Source of the DNA: Paragonimus westermani
Taxonomy: Eukaryota > Platyhelminthes > Trematoda > Plagiorchiida > Troglotrematidae
DNA length: 64,000 nucleotides
Direction: 5' to 3'
NCBI GenBank assembly: GCA_008508345.1
Contig: QNGE01003607.1
Location: forward strand, 1-64,000
Positions 35,036 to 45,340 of the stretch are shown piece after piece. The position numbers and the translations under genes are program-made. Every line of letters begins with the position of its first letter. The first letter of the stretch is position 1. The notes below the pieces were generated by a model. The model did no database searches, was not told the origin of the DNA, and was given only the letters and a program-made list of their open reading frames with translations.

Positions 35036-35600
35036 ACACTGAAAAGATCCGAGTACGGAAACTTTTCCATGACCTTGAGCTAGGTGACAAACGCGCCACA
35101 AGGCTGCTAGCAGAAATGCAGCAACGCATCAGCAACTTCCACGTGGACGTAGCCCTCTCCCGGGAACTCTGGTTTGAAAGATTGCCAGAAGCCACGCAAG
35201 CAACAGTTCCCGTTGCTCGTTCACAAACTCTTGCCGAGATAGCGAAAATGGTTGATTAACTAATGGAGCGTTTTCAGCCACTACTTGGTTGCTTGAGTGT
35301 GCCACATTCTATTCTACGTTCCAAAGTAGGCACGCACACTCCCAACAACGTGGTTACCTCAAAACCTGGTCCATTCGACAGTGAGGCCCTGAGGGCGGAA
35401 CTCGCAACTTTGCGACGTAGCCTGAACGAACTTTCTCCAAGCCCTTCTTCAGGTCTCCGACCTAGTATACCACCCGAGCGACATATACCGCGGTCAAAAA
35501 CTGACTGCTGGTACCACGTTTCGGTGGCCAAGCCGAACGGTGCACCAAACTCTGCACCTACGCCTCATCAATGCGATACAAACCCGGCAGCCCACTTTTA
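35023..35600 (+). pseudogene. gag: gypsy gag remnant with CHCC zinc knuckle
   Basis: The capsid-like part includes DLELGDKRATRLLAEMQQRI and LWFERLPEATQATV, the usual fluke gypsy gag pattern. A TAA interrupts it at 35257-35259. The zinc knuckle is split: CWYH lies at 35506-35517 in one frame and RFGGQAERCTKLC at 35517-35555 in the next, so one base has been lost inside the knuckle. The combined motif (C-x2-H ... C-x3-C) is the CHCC variant of the CsRn1 clade. The second frame leads straight into the protease. Confidence 0.8.
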
Positions 35601-35972
35601 ACAGCAAACAGTGCCATCGCCAGTAACTCTCCCTGTCACCCCATTTTTGTAAGAGATGTAGATGCCGGAAACACGTTCCTGGTTGATACCGGGGCGCAGG
35701 TTAGCGTATTTCCGTCTACAAAAGACAAGGTGTCACATTCTTGCAGCCCACAGTTCCGCGCAGCAAACGGAACTTCAATACCTACTTATGGGCAGCAGTC
35801 CTTTACCCTCAATCTGGGCCTCCGGCGGACATTCCGCTGGGTTTTCACAATTGCCGCAATACCTTTCGCTGGGATCGGACTAGATTATTTCCAACATTTG
35901 CACCTTCTGGTTGATACGAGACGCCGTTTGTCAATCGATTCCAGCACTACGCTAAGCATACCCGGCACGTAA
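35571..35972 (+). pseudogene. gypsy aspartic protease
   Basis: The active-site motif FLVDTGAQVSVFP is intact, followed by the C-terminal signature ending GIGLDYFQHLHLLVD. The frame (shared by all of pol) closes at a TAA at 35970-35972. Reading continues in the same frame into the RT region, so this is a point stop within gag-pol and not a natural gene end. Confidence 0.85.
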
Positions 35973-36029
35973 GCAACAGTTGCGGCGATAAAACCCATAT
36001 ATGCTCAACCCGCCGCTCCTAGACAATTT

Positions 36030-37661
36030 GTGGACCTCTTCACTGAGTTCCCACAGCTTGCTCGCACATCGAATGATATCCCACCAGTGACCTCAAGTAT
36101 CACACACCACATCCGTACTAAGAGAGCCCCCGTCCCTGCACGGCTTCGCCGGTTGGCTCCCGGCAAACTCAAACTCGCCAGGGCAGAGTTCGAGCACATG
36201 TTTGAACTCGGAATAACACGCCCTTCCGAGAGTCCATGGGCCAAACCGTTGCATATGGCCCCTAAGTCAGGTGACGGGCGACCATGCGGCGATTACCGCG
36301 AGCAAAAGAAGGCAACCGTCCTTGACAAGCACCCAATCTGACACATGCAGGATTTAACTACTTGCTTACGTGGAAAAACCACATTCACCGGGGTGGATTT
36401 AGTACATACTTATTACCAGATCCCAGTAGACAAAGAAGACATAACAAAACCGCTGTCATAACCACATTTTGGTCTTTTCGAATTTCTCCCATTGCCATTT
36501 AGTTTGAGCAATGCAGCCCAAACTTTTCAACGCTTCATACGTGAATTGACACGTGGTTTGAACTTTGTCTACCATTATCTGGACGATATTTCAGTAGCCA
36601 GTTCTTCACAGGGGGAAAATCTTACTCATATTTGCACCTTGCTGGAACGTTTGATCCAACATGATGTCACAGTTAAGCCCACCAAATGCGAACTAGGTAG
36701 GACCACAGTGGAATTTCTGGGTCATAAAGTCTCAGAACAGGGAAACGTTGCACTCACGGATGAGGTTAGAGCTATTCGTGAATACTTCGAGAGTAATTTC
36801 TTTAAGTAACTTTGTCGTGTTAGTGGTCTGGCCAACTATTGCAGACGCTTCATACCTCAGTGTGCACATATAGTACAGCCAATGATCGATCTTCTCCATG
36901 GAGGTAAACGCAAATTTCAGTTCGTCGAGGCTGCATGCACTGCGTTTATTAAGCTCAAGGATGTGGTAGCCTAACTAGCTCTCCCTGTTCATCCTAATCC
37001 AAACGCACCACTATCCATCGTGATCGACGTTTCGGACAGAGCCGTTGGTGCTGTTTTACAACAGTTCGTCGAAAAGCAATGGCAACCGTTAGCTTTCTTC
37101 TCCAAAGGCTCACAACCGGTGGAATCCCGCCATAGGATGTTCGGTAGAGAATTGCTAGCTATCTATTTAGGCATTCGCCACTTCCGCCATTCATTGCAGG
37201 GCGGGACCTTTACGGTTTACACCGACCATAACCCACTAACCTACTCCTTAAACATTTCATCCGGCAGACATTCCCCAAGGGAGGTTGGGCACCTGGACTA
37301 TATCTCTCAGTTCACAAAAGATGTACGACACGCCTCAGGTGCCGAACACACTGTCATGGACGCTCTTTCACGCGTTCATGACCTCAGCGCTCCTGCTGAT
37401 AACAGCAATGACTTGGCAGCCATGGCTGCTGCGCAAGCCACTGACCCAGAGATCGAGCACCTTCGCCAAAAGACCTCTCTCACAATCCAACCGGTACCTC
37501 TGACATCATCAGAGAGAACAATCTTATTGGACACTTCACAGGGTACATCTGGCCTTGTAGTGCCCGCATCCTTTCGCCGTGCACTGTTCGAGACACTGCA
37601 CAATTTATCCCACCCTGGCACATGTGCTTCTCTCAAACTTGTCACTAACCGATTCGTATGA
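36030..37661 (+). pseudogene. pol: gypsy reverse transcriptase and RNase H
   Basis: All RT blocks lie in one frame: the entry motif around PARLRRLAPGKLKLARAEFE, the GDGRPCGDYRE block, the FTGVDLVHTYYQIPV block, and the catalytic YLDD at 36576-36587. RNase H follows, with LSIVIDVSDRAVGAVLQQ and TVYTDHNPLTY. The frame is broken by stops at 36339, 36459, 36807, 36972 and 37659. The last (TGA) sits where a Trp codon is expected. Key catalytic residues are otherwise retained, so the element has decayed by point mutation. Confidence 0.9.
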
Positions 37662-38078
37662 CCCAGGATGAACCACAACGTCCACAATTGGAGCCGTTCT
37701 TGCCTCCAATGCCAACGTTCTGAAGTCCACCGTCATACAAAGAGCCCCCATGGTACTCCCCCTCTGTCAGATGAACGTTTCCACCGCGTGCAAGTCGATC
37801 TGGTAAGCTCCTTACCACCGTCAAATAGCTTTGTTTATCTGTTGACGTATGTTGACCGCTACACAAGATGGCCTACAACCATACCGCTACACAACTGCTC
37901 ATCAGAAACAGTAGCTAGCGCTTTCCTGGAACGTTGGGTGGCACAATTCGGTTGTCCAAAAGTGGTGATCACACATCGTGGATCAAAGTCTAAAGAACAT
38001 TTTGCGGCCTTCTTGAATAATTTAGGAAGCAAGCAACAGAGTTGTTTTGAATTTCCGAACTATGCCAACACGTTGTAA
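37560..38078 (+). pseudogene. gypsy integrase, truncated and catalytically broken
   Basis: The HHCC zinc-binding head is visible (LHNLSHPGTC ... CLQC), split by the TGA at 37659. The catalytic core follows, with FHRVQVDLVSSLPPSNSF and LLTYVDRYTRWP. The second catalytic Asp, normally in TDRGxQF, is changed: the sequence reads VVITHRGSKSKEHF. After NNLGSKQQ the frame is lost. Out-of-frame remains of the rest of the core can be traced to about 38120. Confidence 0.8.
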
Positions 38079-38388
38079 CAGATGTGAACAGCCTCGGTGA
38101 GAGCGTTAAAAATCACTTAAGGGATTAATTATCGCATGCTTACACATCCCGTCCATCATACGTTACTATTGTAGTGAGATTACCTTCGACCTCCCAAAAC
38201 CCTAAGCTCCCTGCGACGTGAAATTTGTCTTGCTAGTACCACCGCCCCGATTCATATTACCGTGTGAATGTAAATTTACTGCAAACCACTAGCATCAAAG
38301 TTAATGTGTTGGTGTAAGTATCGCAGTTTTACTCGTAGCTGTATAATGAATCCGCGCCATTTCTGTTACTGTGAGCTACATTCACTAG

Positions 38389-38925
38389 TGTAGCGACTAT
38401 AATAAACGATATTTTGATAGTCGCATTCATCTGTATATTTTCTATGATTTTGGTTTTGTACCTAAGTTTGTTTTAGTCAAGCTACCCATTTTGTAACATC
38501 CGGCCCGGGGATAAAATCACAACTCGTTCCGTGCCTCGCTAGCTTGACGTGTCGCTCTGTACTCTCTATTTTCCAGGGTCGGTAATAATACACGAAGTCA
38601 ACGCGCTGAGACTTGACTTTTCATTGTCAATCGATTGTCGATAGTGATAACTGACAGGGTTTTATTTTGTTGGATCAGTTCCGACACTAGGATAACAATT
38701 TTTTAGCCCAACCGTGCGGTTGTGCCCAAGGTTCTCTTACGTCTAACTCCCTAGCGCCCTTAATTGTTGCGTTGAAGTCCGCTTGCGAACGGTGAGTAAA
38801 TCATTAAATAAAGTTTGTTTGCAGGTTCACCATTTTCTCACTGCGAATTCCGATTCACGCTAAGGTAAGGGTGAGGAAACCTTGGGCTTACGAACTTAGG
38901 AACTGTCACCACGATACTTCACCGT
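38389..38925 (+). repeat. gypsy 3' LTR
   Basis: It begins near TGTAGCGACT and its start is shared with the 5' stub at 34963. It contains an AATAAA at about 38807. Its final 200 bases match the copy at 53740-53935. The exact 3' border is not fixed, because no full 5' LTR remains to compare. Confidence 0.65.
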
Positions 38926-39195
38926 TTATATCACTACGGCTTTGAAACTTTACATATCTATTGGAAACATTTTAAAAGCAGTGGCATTCTGTGTCCTGAG
39001 CTAGTTAAACTTCTGTGCATCGACCTTGTAACCGTCCAGCTGACAGACCGACCATGTTGAAATGCGTATACATATGCGTGTAAACGTTTCGCATCTAAGC
39101 TCATGTACTCATGTAACAGAGGTATTTCATTTATATCTGCTGGCAGGTACTAATTTTGAATTAATCTACTCTTATGTGTACATGTTTGTGTGCCT

Positions 39196-39200
<5 letters not shown>

Positions 39201-39238
<38 letters not shown>

Positions 39239-39276
39239 TGGTCACAAATATATACATATATGTATGTATATATATA
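39201..39276. repeat. (TA)n microsatellite and AT-rich tail
   Basis: Bases 39201-39236 are 18 uninterrupted TA units. A second stretch at 39247-39276 mixes TATA with CATA and TGTA. The frames that read through it as repeated Tyr-Ile are not genes. Confidence 0.95.
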
Positions 39277-40604
39277 GTTGCGACCAGCTATCATGTGGCT
39301 TCTATGAGGATCCCAGCTGCAACCACGTTTTCTTGCTTGTCTGCCTCATGCCTTCGGTTCTGTGTACGTCTGCTATAGAAGGCCTAGTAGGATATCAGTG
39401 CCACTTTTTTCAGGCGTATTCTTTTCTCCTATCGGCCTTTCTATTATTCCACCTTTCGAGGTGGTTTAACTTTGACCTCTTTGAACGTTGTTTGATGCAC
39501 TCGAGGAGTTTAAGAACTATTCACCTGACGTGTTTTCGAATGACTCTGAGTGGGCAGGGACGCACTTCGTACTTCTTCTCTCTCTTCTGTTGGTTGCTGC
39601 CGTTGGTCCCAACCTAGGCTAGAACTAACTACTTGTCATATTTCCAAACATTGCTGGAAAAATACGTTCCTTTTCCAAGCCTTCATGCGTCCTAGTATGT
39701 CGATGCCTGTTGGGACCATATTTTGTTTGCACTTCAAGAAAGGCGTGTAAAATCGTTGGTAGACGAAGGTCAAACCTATACCCACTTCTTCACTACTACA
39801 CTCACTCTATTGTTTTTCCCTTAATGCATGTACGCGTTTATCAATTCTTAGTTGCGTTCTGAACTAGAAACGACGGGATGGTTTTCCGCTATTTGTTAGC
39901 GCACAAGAAATACAACATAATCGTTCAATTATTGCACGTCACCAGACATCGACGTTCCAATCATATTTGGTGTGCCTGTCGTTATGTCCATGCACCTCTA
40001 CAGTCGGTTTCCCTGACGTTAAGAAACCACAACGTGAAGTGTTCTAAATAAACTCCGTGCACCAACAATCCCATAAGGTTACTCCATCACATGTACACAC
40101 CGCCACACACCTACATTGCTACTCATGCCAAAGACACTTGTATGTCGCGAGGGTGCGGAATTCGTCAGCAAACTCCAACCAAAATATTTCCGATAGTCTG
40201 TTCTTGCAGCCCACCGCTTTATACATATTTCTTAATTAAATTCGCTGACTTCATCGATTAAGGATCTCAGTTTCACTCATATGAATGTACCCCTGTTGAA
40301 AGTGTGAGTTCCATACCCACCTGGCTTGCTTGAAGTCTCTGCTGTTCAGTCTAATATTTTATATTTTGATATTCATGTTTTGCAAAATTTAATTAACTTT
40401 ACGACGTACTTTATTGTCAATGCCACAGTGAGGTGTGTTGCACACCATTTTCGAAATTCCATTCACCATTGAGCACTTCCCCTGACTTTCACATCCAGCC
40501 TAACCAACGTCTTCAGTGCGTTAAGCTTGTAAGCCGACTAAACTCAAAACGAGATATTCACTACACGAATCCTATAAGACAGGCAATGACACCCTAGTCA
40601 TGCT
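39277..40604. other. no supported gene
   Basis: Only short frames lie between the microsatellite and the second copy of the 1-kb repeat. No splice-bounded exon or repeat domain was recognised. Confidence 0.35.
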
Positions 40605-41608
40605 CATGTAGCACATGGCCCGTCGAGATAGGACGGTATCCCGCGGGTTTCGTCGGGCCATAAGAAAAATCTTCGAAACAAGCATCCCATGGAATAATTC
40701 TCCTACAGGTAGACGGCTATAAACTCCACCTCGAAATCTGCATTCATATTTTCAGCAAAATTAGTGACGTTTGTTTAAATGACCTCGTAAATTCGGACAT
40801 CTTTAATCGCTAGTCTTGCGAGCTCCCTGAGGTAATATTAGTGGAAGTCAGACGATTTTGCTGTTCTACAAAATTACGTGAAAAATTAGCCGCTGTTGTG
40901 CATTCTCATATGTCATTTCCGGAGAGTGTTTTCAGATGGTTACCTTATTCTTGTTCTATCTTAAATACTTACGGGGAAGTTGGATTTCAAAGATATCCAG
41001 GAAACTTGTATTCTTATGGTTAATGCTCGAATAGTGCGCAAGTTCATGAGATTATATTGAGGTTACCCAGCGTGAACAGACAAATGGTTGTAGTATTGCA
41101 ATGCTCAGAAGGAATACCGTAATGTTGTTATGTTTCACGTTTGCCCTATGTCCATTATCTACGGAGATATGGAATTTCAAACACACTCACAAAAGTTTGA
41201 TATGGTTTACGTTCGTTTACTACATATTTCCCTTGCATTCCTCTCTGCAGATTTCCCAAGTGTGCATCGAGGGGTGTTGCAGTTGCTCCGACGTCGATGG
41301 TGAAATTTCCTGAACACATACATAACGAACTGTATGTTTCTGGTGAACTTCTGTGAACTGTCCAATAAACTTTTCACGTTTGCGGATATTTTTCAGTATA
41401 CTCCATGGGCGGCGTCAGTGAGCCTCGAGCGCCTAACGAAAATGATAGGAAACCGTTCCTCAGATAATCGAATTTTGCAGACCGGGTTGAAAGCGTCGCC
41501 TGCAAATTTTTTACCTGGCCCGTCGTTGCGCATGCAGAGCTCTTGTCTCACTAACCGCTGTTGGCCCGCCGTGGCTAGTGCGGGCCCTGCAACGTTTCGC
41601 TACTTGGG
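40605..41608 (+). repeat. dispersed about 1-kb repeat, copy 2
   Basis: Homologous to 30799-31824 in the same orientation, from CATGTAGCACATGGCCC to GCTACTTGGG. The left-end hairpin is kept with one A-T to G-C compensatory change and one new mismatch. The copies differ throughout, so both are old. Together they flank the gypsy element, but they are not its LTRs, since that element has its own different LTR. Confidence 0.7.
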
Positions 41609-41909
41609 TGTCGAGGGACTGGAGTCAGACACTTCAACGACCTGACATTTTCCGTTGGGGTTGCCTCTGTGAATGGTGTAAATTTTGTTACACTTTTGTC
41701 GTACAACTTGGCGCTCCCTGATGAAGAATGTTCACTTACCGCATCCATACATTCATCTCTTGCCCAAATTTTCAAAGTCGTTCCTCTTACACTTTTTGAA
41801 GTGCTGCTAGGCATACACAACGTTAATGGGCTATTTTCCATTGGGGCTTTTTGGAGTGCCGCCAAATTGGTGCATGCCCATTTGCCGCTTCTTCCTTTTG
41901 CCCCCTGAG

Positions 41910-42056
41910 TGCTATCGCTGCTCTAAAACCAAGCATCAGCTAACTACTTATATAGCAGAAAGTATGCGGTATGTTTCTAAACCTGGTCGCGTTCACCCAG
42001 GTCGATATGTGTTTGAACCACGGCTGTATCACCCTTCAGAAGTGTTTGAAGACGGC
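41910..42056 (+). CDS. coding exon before a 22-nt intron
   Basis: A 147-nt exon of exactly 49 codons, phase 0 at both ends. It starts after a long pyrimidine tract (gcttcttccttttgccccctgag) and ends at GACGGC|GTATGAGC. The peptide begins CYRCSKTKHQLTTYIAES and includes RVHPGRYVFEPRLYHPSEVF. The frame stays open upstream to 41826, so an earlier boundary is possible. Function is not recognised. Confidence 0.55.
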
Positions 42057-42078
42057 GTATGAGCAAGCACACACTTAG

Positions 42079-42181
42079 TCACTGCATGCTACTATCAGAA
42101 CCACTAAAATGGATATCATTCCAAGTTGGCACAAAATAAGTCATCCAGCGCAAGGTGGTTCTTCAGTAGGGCAGCGAGAAG
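42079..42181 (+). CDS. coding exon after a 22-nt intron
   Basis: A 103-nt exon entered in phase 0 after a 22-nt intron (42057-42078, GTATGAGC to ACTTAG) and left in phase 1 at GCGAGAAG|GTAAGTTCC. Reading into the intron gives a TGA after one codon, so the intron is needed. The peptide is SLHATIRTTKMDIIPSWHK then ISHPAQGGSSVGQRE. An ATG at 42109 is an alternative start if transcription begins here. Confidence 0.5.
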
Positions 42182-42205
42182 GTAAGTTCCACTGGTCATC
42201 CAAAG

Positions 42206-42402
42206 TCGTAATTAAGCCAACGGAAGCCATTCTGAACTACTTCCAACCTAAACGCGTTGAGGACGATCAGGTTGAACAACAGTTAAAAAACAACGTGCAA
42301 CGGTGGGCAGATTGGTTAGCATGCGTCCATATTTGCACCCACTATCTATTTACATGGCGGTCGCCGGATGTGAGGAGACAAAGCCGACTACAGACTGCGT
42401 AA
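42206..42402 (+). CDS. coding exon after a possible 24-nt intron
   Basis: It continues the frame of the previous exon through VIKPTEAILNYFQPKRVE and QVEQQLKNNVQRWADWL to a TAA at 42400-42402, or to a donor at GC|GTAAAC. The stretch 42182-42205 has both intron ends (GTAAGTTCC to CCAAAG) but is 24 nt and open, so it may be an intron or coding. Confidence 0.45.
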
Positions 42403-42898
42403 ACTGTCTTTCCCCAAACCGAACTCCAGAACTGGAACGGAGTAACTCAGTATAGCTCGCGAACAGCCCCTTAAACCACAAGAAGGTTAGCCAGAGCAAA
42501 CTTCCTTCCTAAATCCTCTTCTTGGAAAATGCAACGATGCTGCCAAAATCACACTTTCGGCTACTCTAATATTCTTAACTCTCAGTCATCCCGGTGATTG
42601 ACGCTTCAAGTAAGTTGAGTGCAGGATTTCCAAGGTGTGCGCAGGTGCTTGTGTTATTGTAGGTAGTAGTATACCAGTGGTCCCCGCTTGCGGTTAACTG
42701 ACATGCAACTGTAAACAGATAAAAGCTAGCTGCAACCAGAAAAACGGAAGACAGGTGAAAGGGACGAAACGACTGTACGCATCTATGCTTAAAATCAAGG
42801 TTATCTTATCTTGGGAACGGAAAACCAAAACATACATGGAAATAAAACCTCATCAACATGAGGGCTTCCTCACGGCTTTCCCTGCCCTGTGTCATCAG

Positions 42899-43109
42899 TT
42901 GCGTGCACCTTGCGCAAAAGTTGGTCAAATGATGACAACGTCCATGTCACCATGCTCGACCGGCCGTCGTCCAACCTGAAAATCCTATCTACCCAGACAG
43001 CGATTCTTGAGGACCTTGCATTACTGTTTTCAAAAACTGGTAGAGGTACCAGTGAAAACGTTCGTCATGTTCGCCCCTTTCTAGTTACCCTGGTTGAACG
43101 TGGAACTGG
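42899..43109 (+). CDS. coding exon, unidentified
   Basis: A 211-nt exon after a strong acceptor (tttccctgccctgtgtcatcag|TT, phase 1) to donor ACTGG|GTAATT (phase 2). The peptide contains CTLRKSWSNDDNVHVTMLD and TQTAILEDLALLFSKTGRG. It probably belongs to the plus-strand gene that begins before 42 kb. Confidence 0.45.
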
Positions 43110-43637
43110 GTAATTAGAAAAAGATGGAGAGTGCAATCCTTGAAGGATTAAGTCGTGTGTCTTAGTAAAGTACCGTGACTCAAATACAGGCCTTTCCTTT
43201 GCAGGCGAGCATCAGCATTTTAGGCTTTCTAGAAGGTGCGTCTGTTCTCATGGACCTGATAAACTAGTCTGCACCACCCCGTGGGTTCCTGTAGAGATTA
43301 TCACGACACTTTCGGCGTGTTCGCTTGTGATTGACACGCCTGTTTATCCGGGTTTGGTGAAAGTAACTACGAAAAAGTATCAGCAATATCCAATCCACAC
43401 GAGGTAACATGACTTGTTTGCAGTATGTTTCACAGGTGTCCTTCACACAGTGACCTGGAGCTGTCGGCAGCAACTATGGCGTACCTACGTCGATTAGCTC
43501 GCGGGCAAACCCCCAATAATTTTTTCTCATGAGCGCATCGCGGAACCGCGAAGTGAAGAGTTTGCGGAATCTTCCGTAAATTAAGGTGAACAACTAAGCA
43601 TAATTAACGAAGTGTAAATGGTATATGTTTTAGGCAG

Positions 43638-43755
43638 TTGAAATCACGCGCACTTACCTTCATGAGTTGGTTTCAACAAGCTGCATCCTCAGGAACAACG
43701 AACCGACATGCGCTAAAATCTCTTCCCGGATTCATGATCTATGGTCACGAAGGTG
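43638..43755 (+). CDS. coding exon, frame uncertain
   Basis: Bounded by tatgttttaggcag and CGAAGGTG|GTAAGTC (or CACGAAG|GTGGTAAG). Two frames are open. One reads EITRTYLHELVSTSCILRNN and looks more protein-like. The other reads LKSRALTFMSWFQQAASSG. A small exon candidate at 43206-43232, with a strong acceptor (tttcctttgcag) and phase 1 end, would connect to the first. Confidence 0.4.
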
Positions 43756-44808
43756 GTAAGTCTAATAACAATAAGTCCACAATCTTTCAGTTAAGTAGTG
43801 GGGGAAGTCTAGATGTTCTGTTGTTAATGCATTGTGACTAGCCAATCGGATTTAGCTTTCTCCAAGTCAGTTCAATTAAAGTAGAACGACAAAACTGTGG
43901 ACTGTTATTGAAACCGGCTCGTTTGCACGACCCGTCAAGACATCGTTTTTCGTCTTAATGCGATACGGCTGAGCCTTCTCTAATTTCTATTGTCTAACTT
44001 TTGATTAGCCAAACCCCTGGTTTTACCTATAATCTGACGCGCTACCAGTAATTGCCTTGTTAAACCTGACCGTGTCTGCCTATCACCTCTGGTCTCGGAC
44101 TATGCGGAATTGGCGGATCCAATGGACAGGTTTGTTTCCTCCGCTTCGTTCATTTGACAGGTTATATCTTGACGTCCAATCAGCGGCCTGTCCGTCATTT
44201 CGGTCGACCTTTTCCATTCAGAGCTAGTCGTCCAGCAGACTACAAATTTGACAGACGCTCACTGTTTTCCTGATGCCATTAGTCAAAGCCCGGTGTACCC
44301 ACAGAGGTTAAGGATTAATTAGTGGGCGCTCAGTGGCTCTTTTCACGTTCATGCTTAACATGCTTAACAAGTACACAAACTCTCAATAGTAAATCATTTA
44401 GACCGCCTCCAAATATTTTCTACAACTACTGGCAGCCTAGCTAAATTGCGTTGGACACAAGTACAATCCAACCCCCGCCCCCAATTTGATTGATGTGGCC
44501 TAGCAACTTCACTAAACTTTGGTGGTATTATGGACGGTTTAAAAGGTGGAGTAAATAGGTACCACTCAAACTTCCGGCTCACTGTCTCCGACCTGTTCGT
44601 GATCGCGCCCATCAACGGAGTCAAATATGAAATTAAAAACTGCGACTTATCGTACCAGCGTGCTCCATTTCACGCCACATCATCTGAGGACTGCAGAACT
44701 ACTTATGTGTATTCGTTAGCCAGATGAATTTCACTGATCGAGAACACTATGCACTTTCGCGTTCTCTCCAGCTCCCCCAGTGGCTGTCCTAAGCTCATAA
44801 ATAACCAG

Positions 44809-44994
44809 GATTGCCAGCTCTAGTGGAAGCTTGGGACACTGATGAGAGTTCACCCACGGAATCTGGCTCAGCATGTATTAAAAAACCACTAACATGGCCA
44901 ACGGTACCGGTTGGAACGTGGATTTTCAGAGCCTTACACTCGCCCAGTAGCCTGCGTTTATCTGGGCTCCCTGAGCCGAAAGACCCAACAGCAG
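44809..44994 (+). CDS. coding exon, Pro/Ser-rich, unidentified
   Basis: A 186-nt exon entered and left in phase 1, from cataaataaccag|GA to the strong donor ACAGCAG|GTGAGAAT. The peptide starts LPALVEAWDTDESSPTESGS and ends LSGLPEPKDPTA. An in-frame TAA lies directly upstream, so the acceptor is required. It is likely an exon of the same plus-strand gene. Confidence 0.5.
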
Positions 44995-45229
44995 GTGAGA
45001 ATTTCTCAAGTGTTTATCGGCCTCATAACGTCGTCACTGGATTCCTGTCAACAAACACACACGGTTAGGTAAAATCGGCGGGAACTCGTGAATTCGGCAT
45101 TGAAGTTCTCAACTATGCAGGTTCAAGTGATGTAACGCATCATTATTCAAACCTCGTAGTTGAAGCATTCGCGAGCGATCAGAACAGCATATATCTGATG
45201 TGGCTCAGTTGTCCTGCTTATTTCACAAG

Positions 45230-45340
45230 AAGTGTATGTTTACTGATAGAAAGATTAAGAATGACACAACGTTAGGGATAAGTTATAATACTCTACGTTT
45301 CAACCACCTCGGGTGGCCTTTCTCAGGAGCGTTACAATCC
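45230..45340 (-). mobile_element. lone PLE terminal repeat with hammerhead fold
   Basis: Homologous to the terminal repeats at 54.2 and 56.0 kb but clearly diverged. On the minus str and 45331-45287 has the type I hammerhead layout: CTGAGAA where CTGANGA is expected, a CCACC/GGTGG stem II, GAAAC, the short ACGT stem III, and cleavage position GTA|GAG. G12 is present, but the conserved G8 is A here (45321), so it should be inactive. No RT sequence is attached. Confidence 0.6.

Larger units (their letters stand above)
34963..38925 (+). mobile_element. Ty3/gypsy LTR retrotransposon, CsRn1-like, defective
   Basis: The order gag, protease, RT, RNase H, integrase, 3' LTR is seen on the plus strand. 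The gag CHCC-type zinc knuckle and the pol sequence are those of the CsRn1 clade known from the liver fluke Clonorchis. The 5' LTR is reduced to about 70 bp fused to mid-gag, so the promoter and 5' gag are lost. At least seven in-frame stops and one gag frameshift break the coding region. Decay is substitutional, with long open stretches still present. Confidence 0.9.

Noticed and set aside
39174..39617. 147-codon open frame with repeated Tyr-Ile
   Set aside because: It is the (TA)n microsatellite read in frame plus flanking sequence. There is no start context, domain or splice support.
30799..41608. The two 1-kb direct repeats as LTRs of one large retrotransposon
   Set aside because: The gypsy element inside has its own distinct 3' LTR and 5' stub. 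The 1-kb repeats are 3-4 kb outside it on the left, and they have weak inverted ends instead of TG...CA LTR ends.
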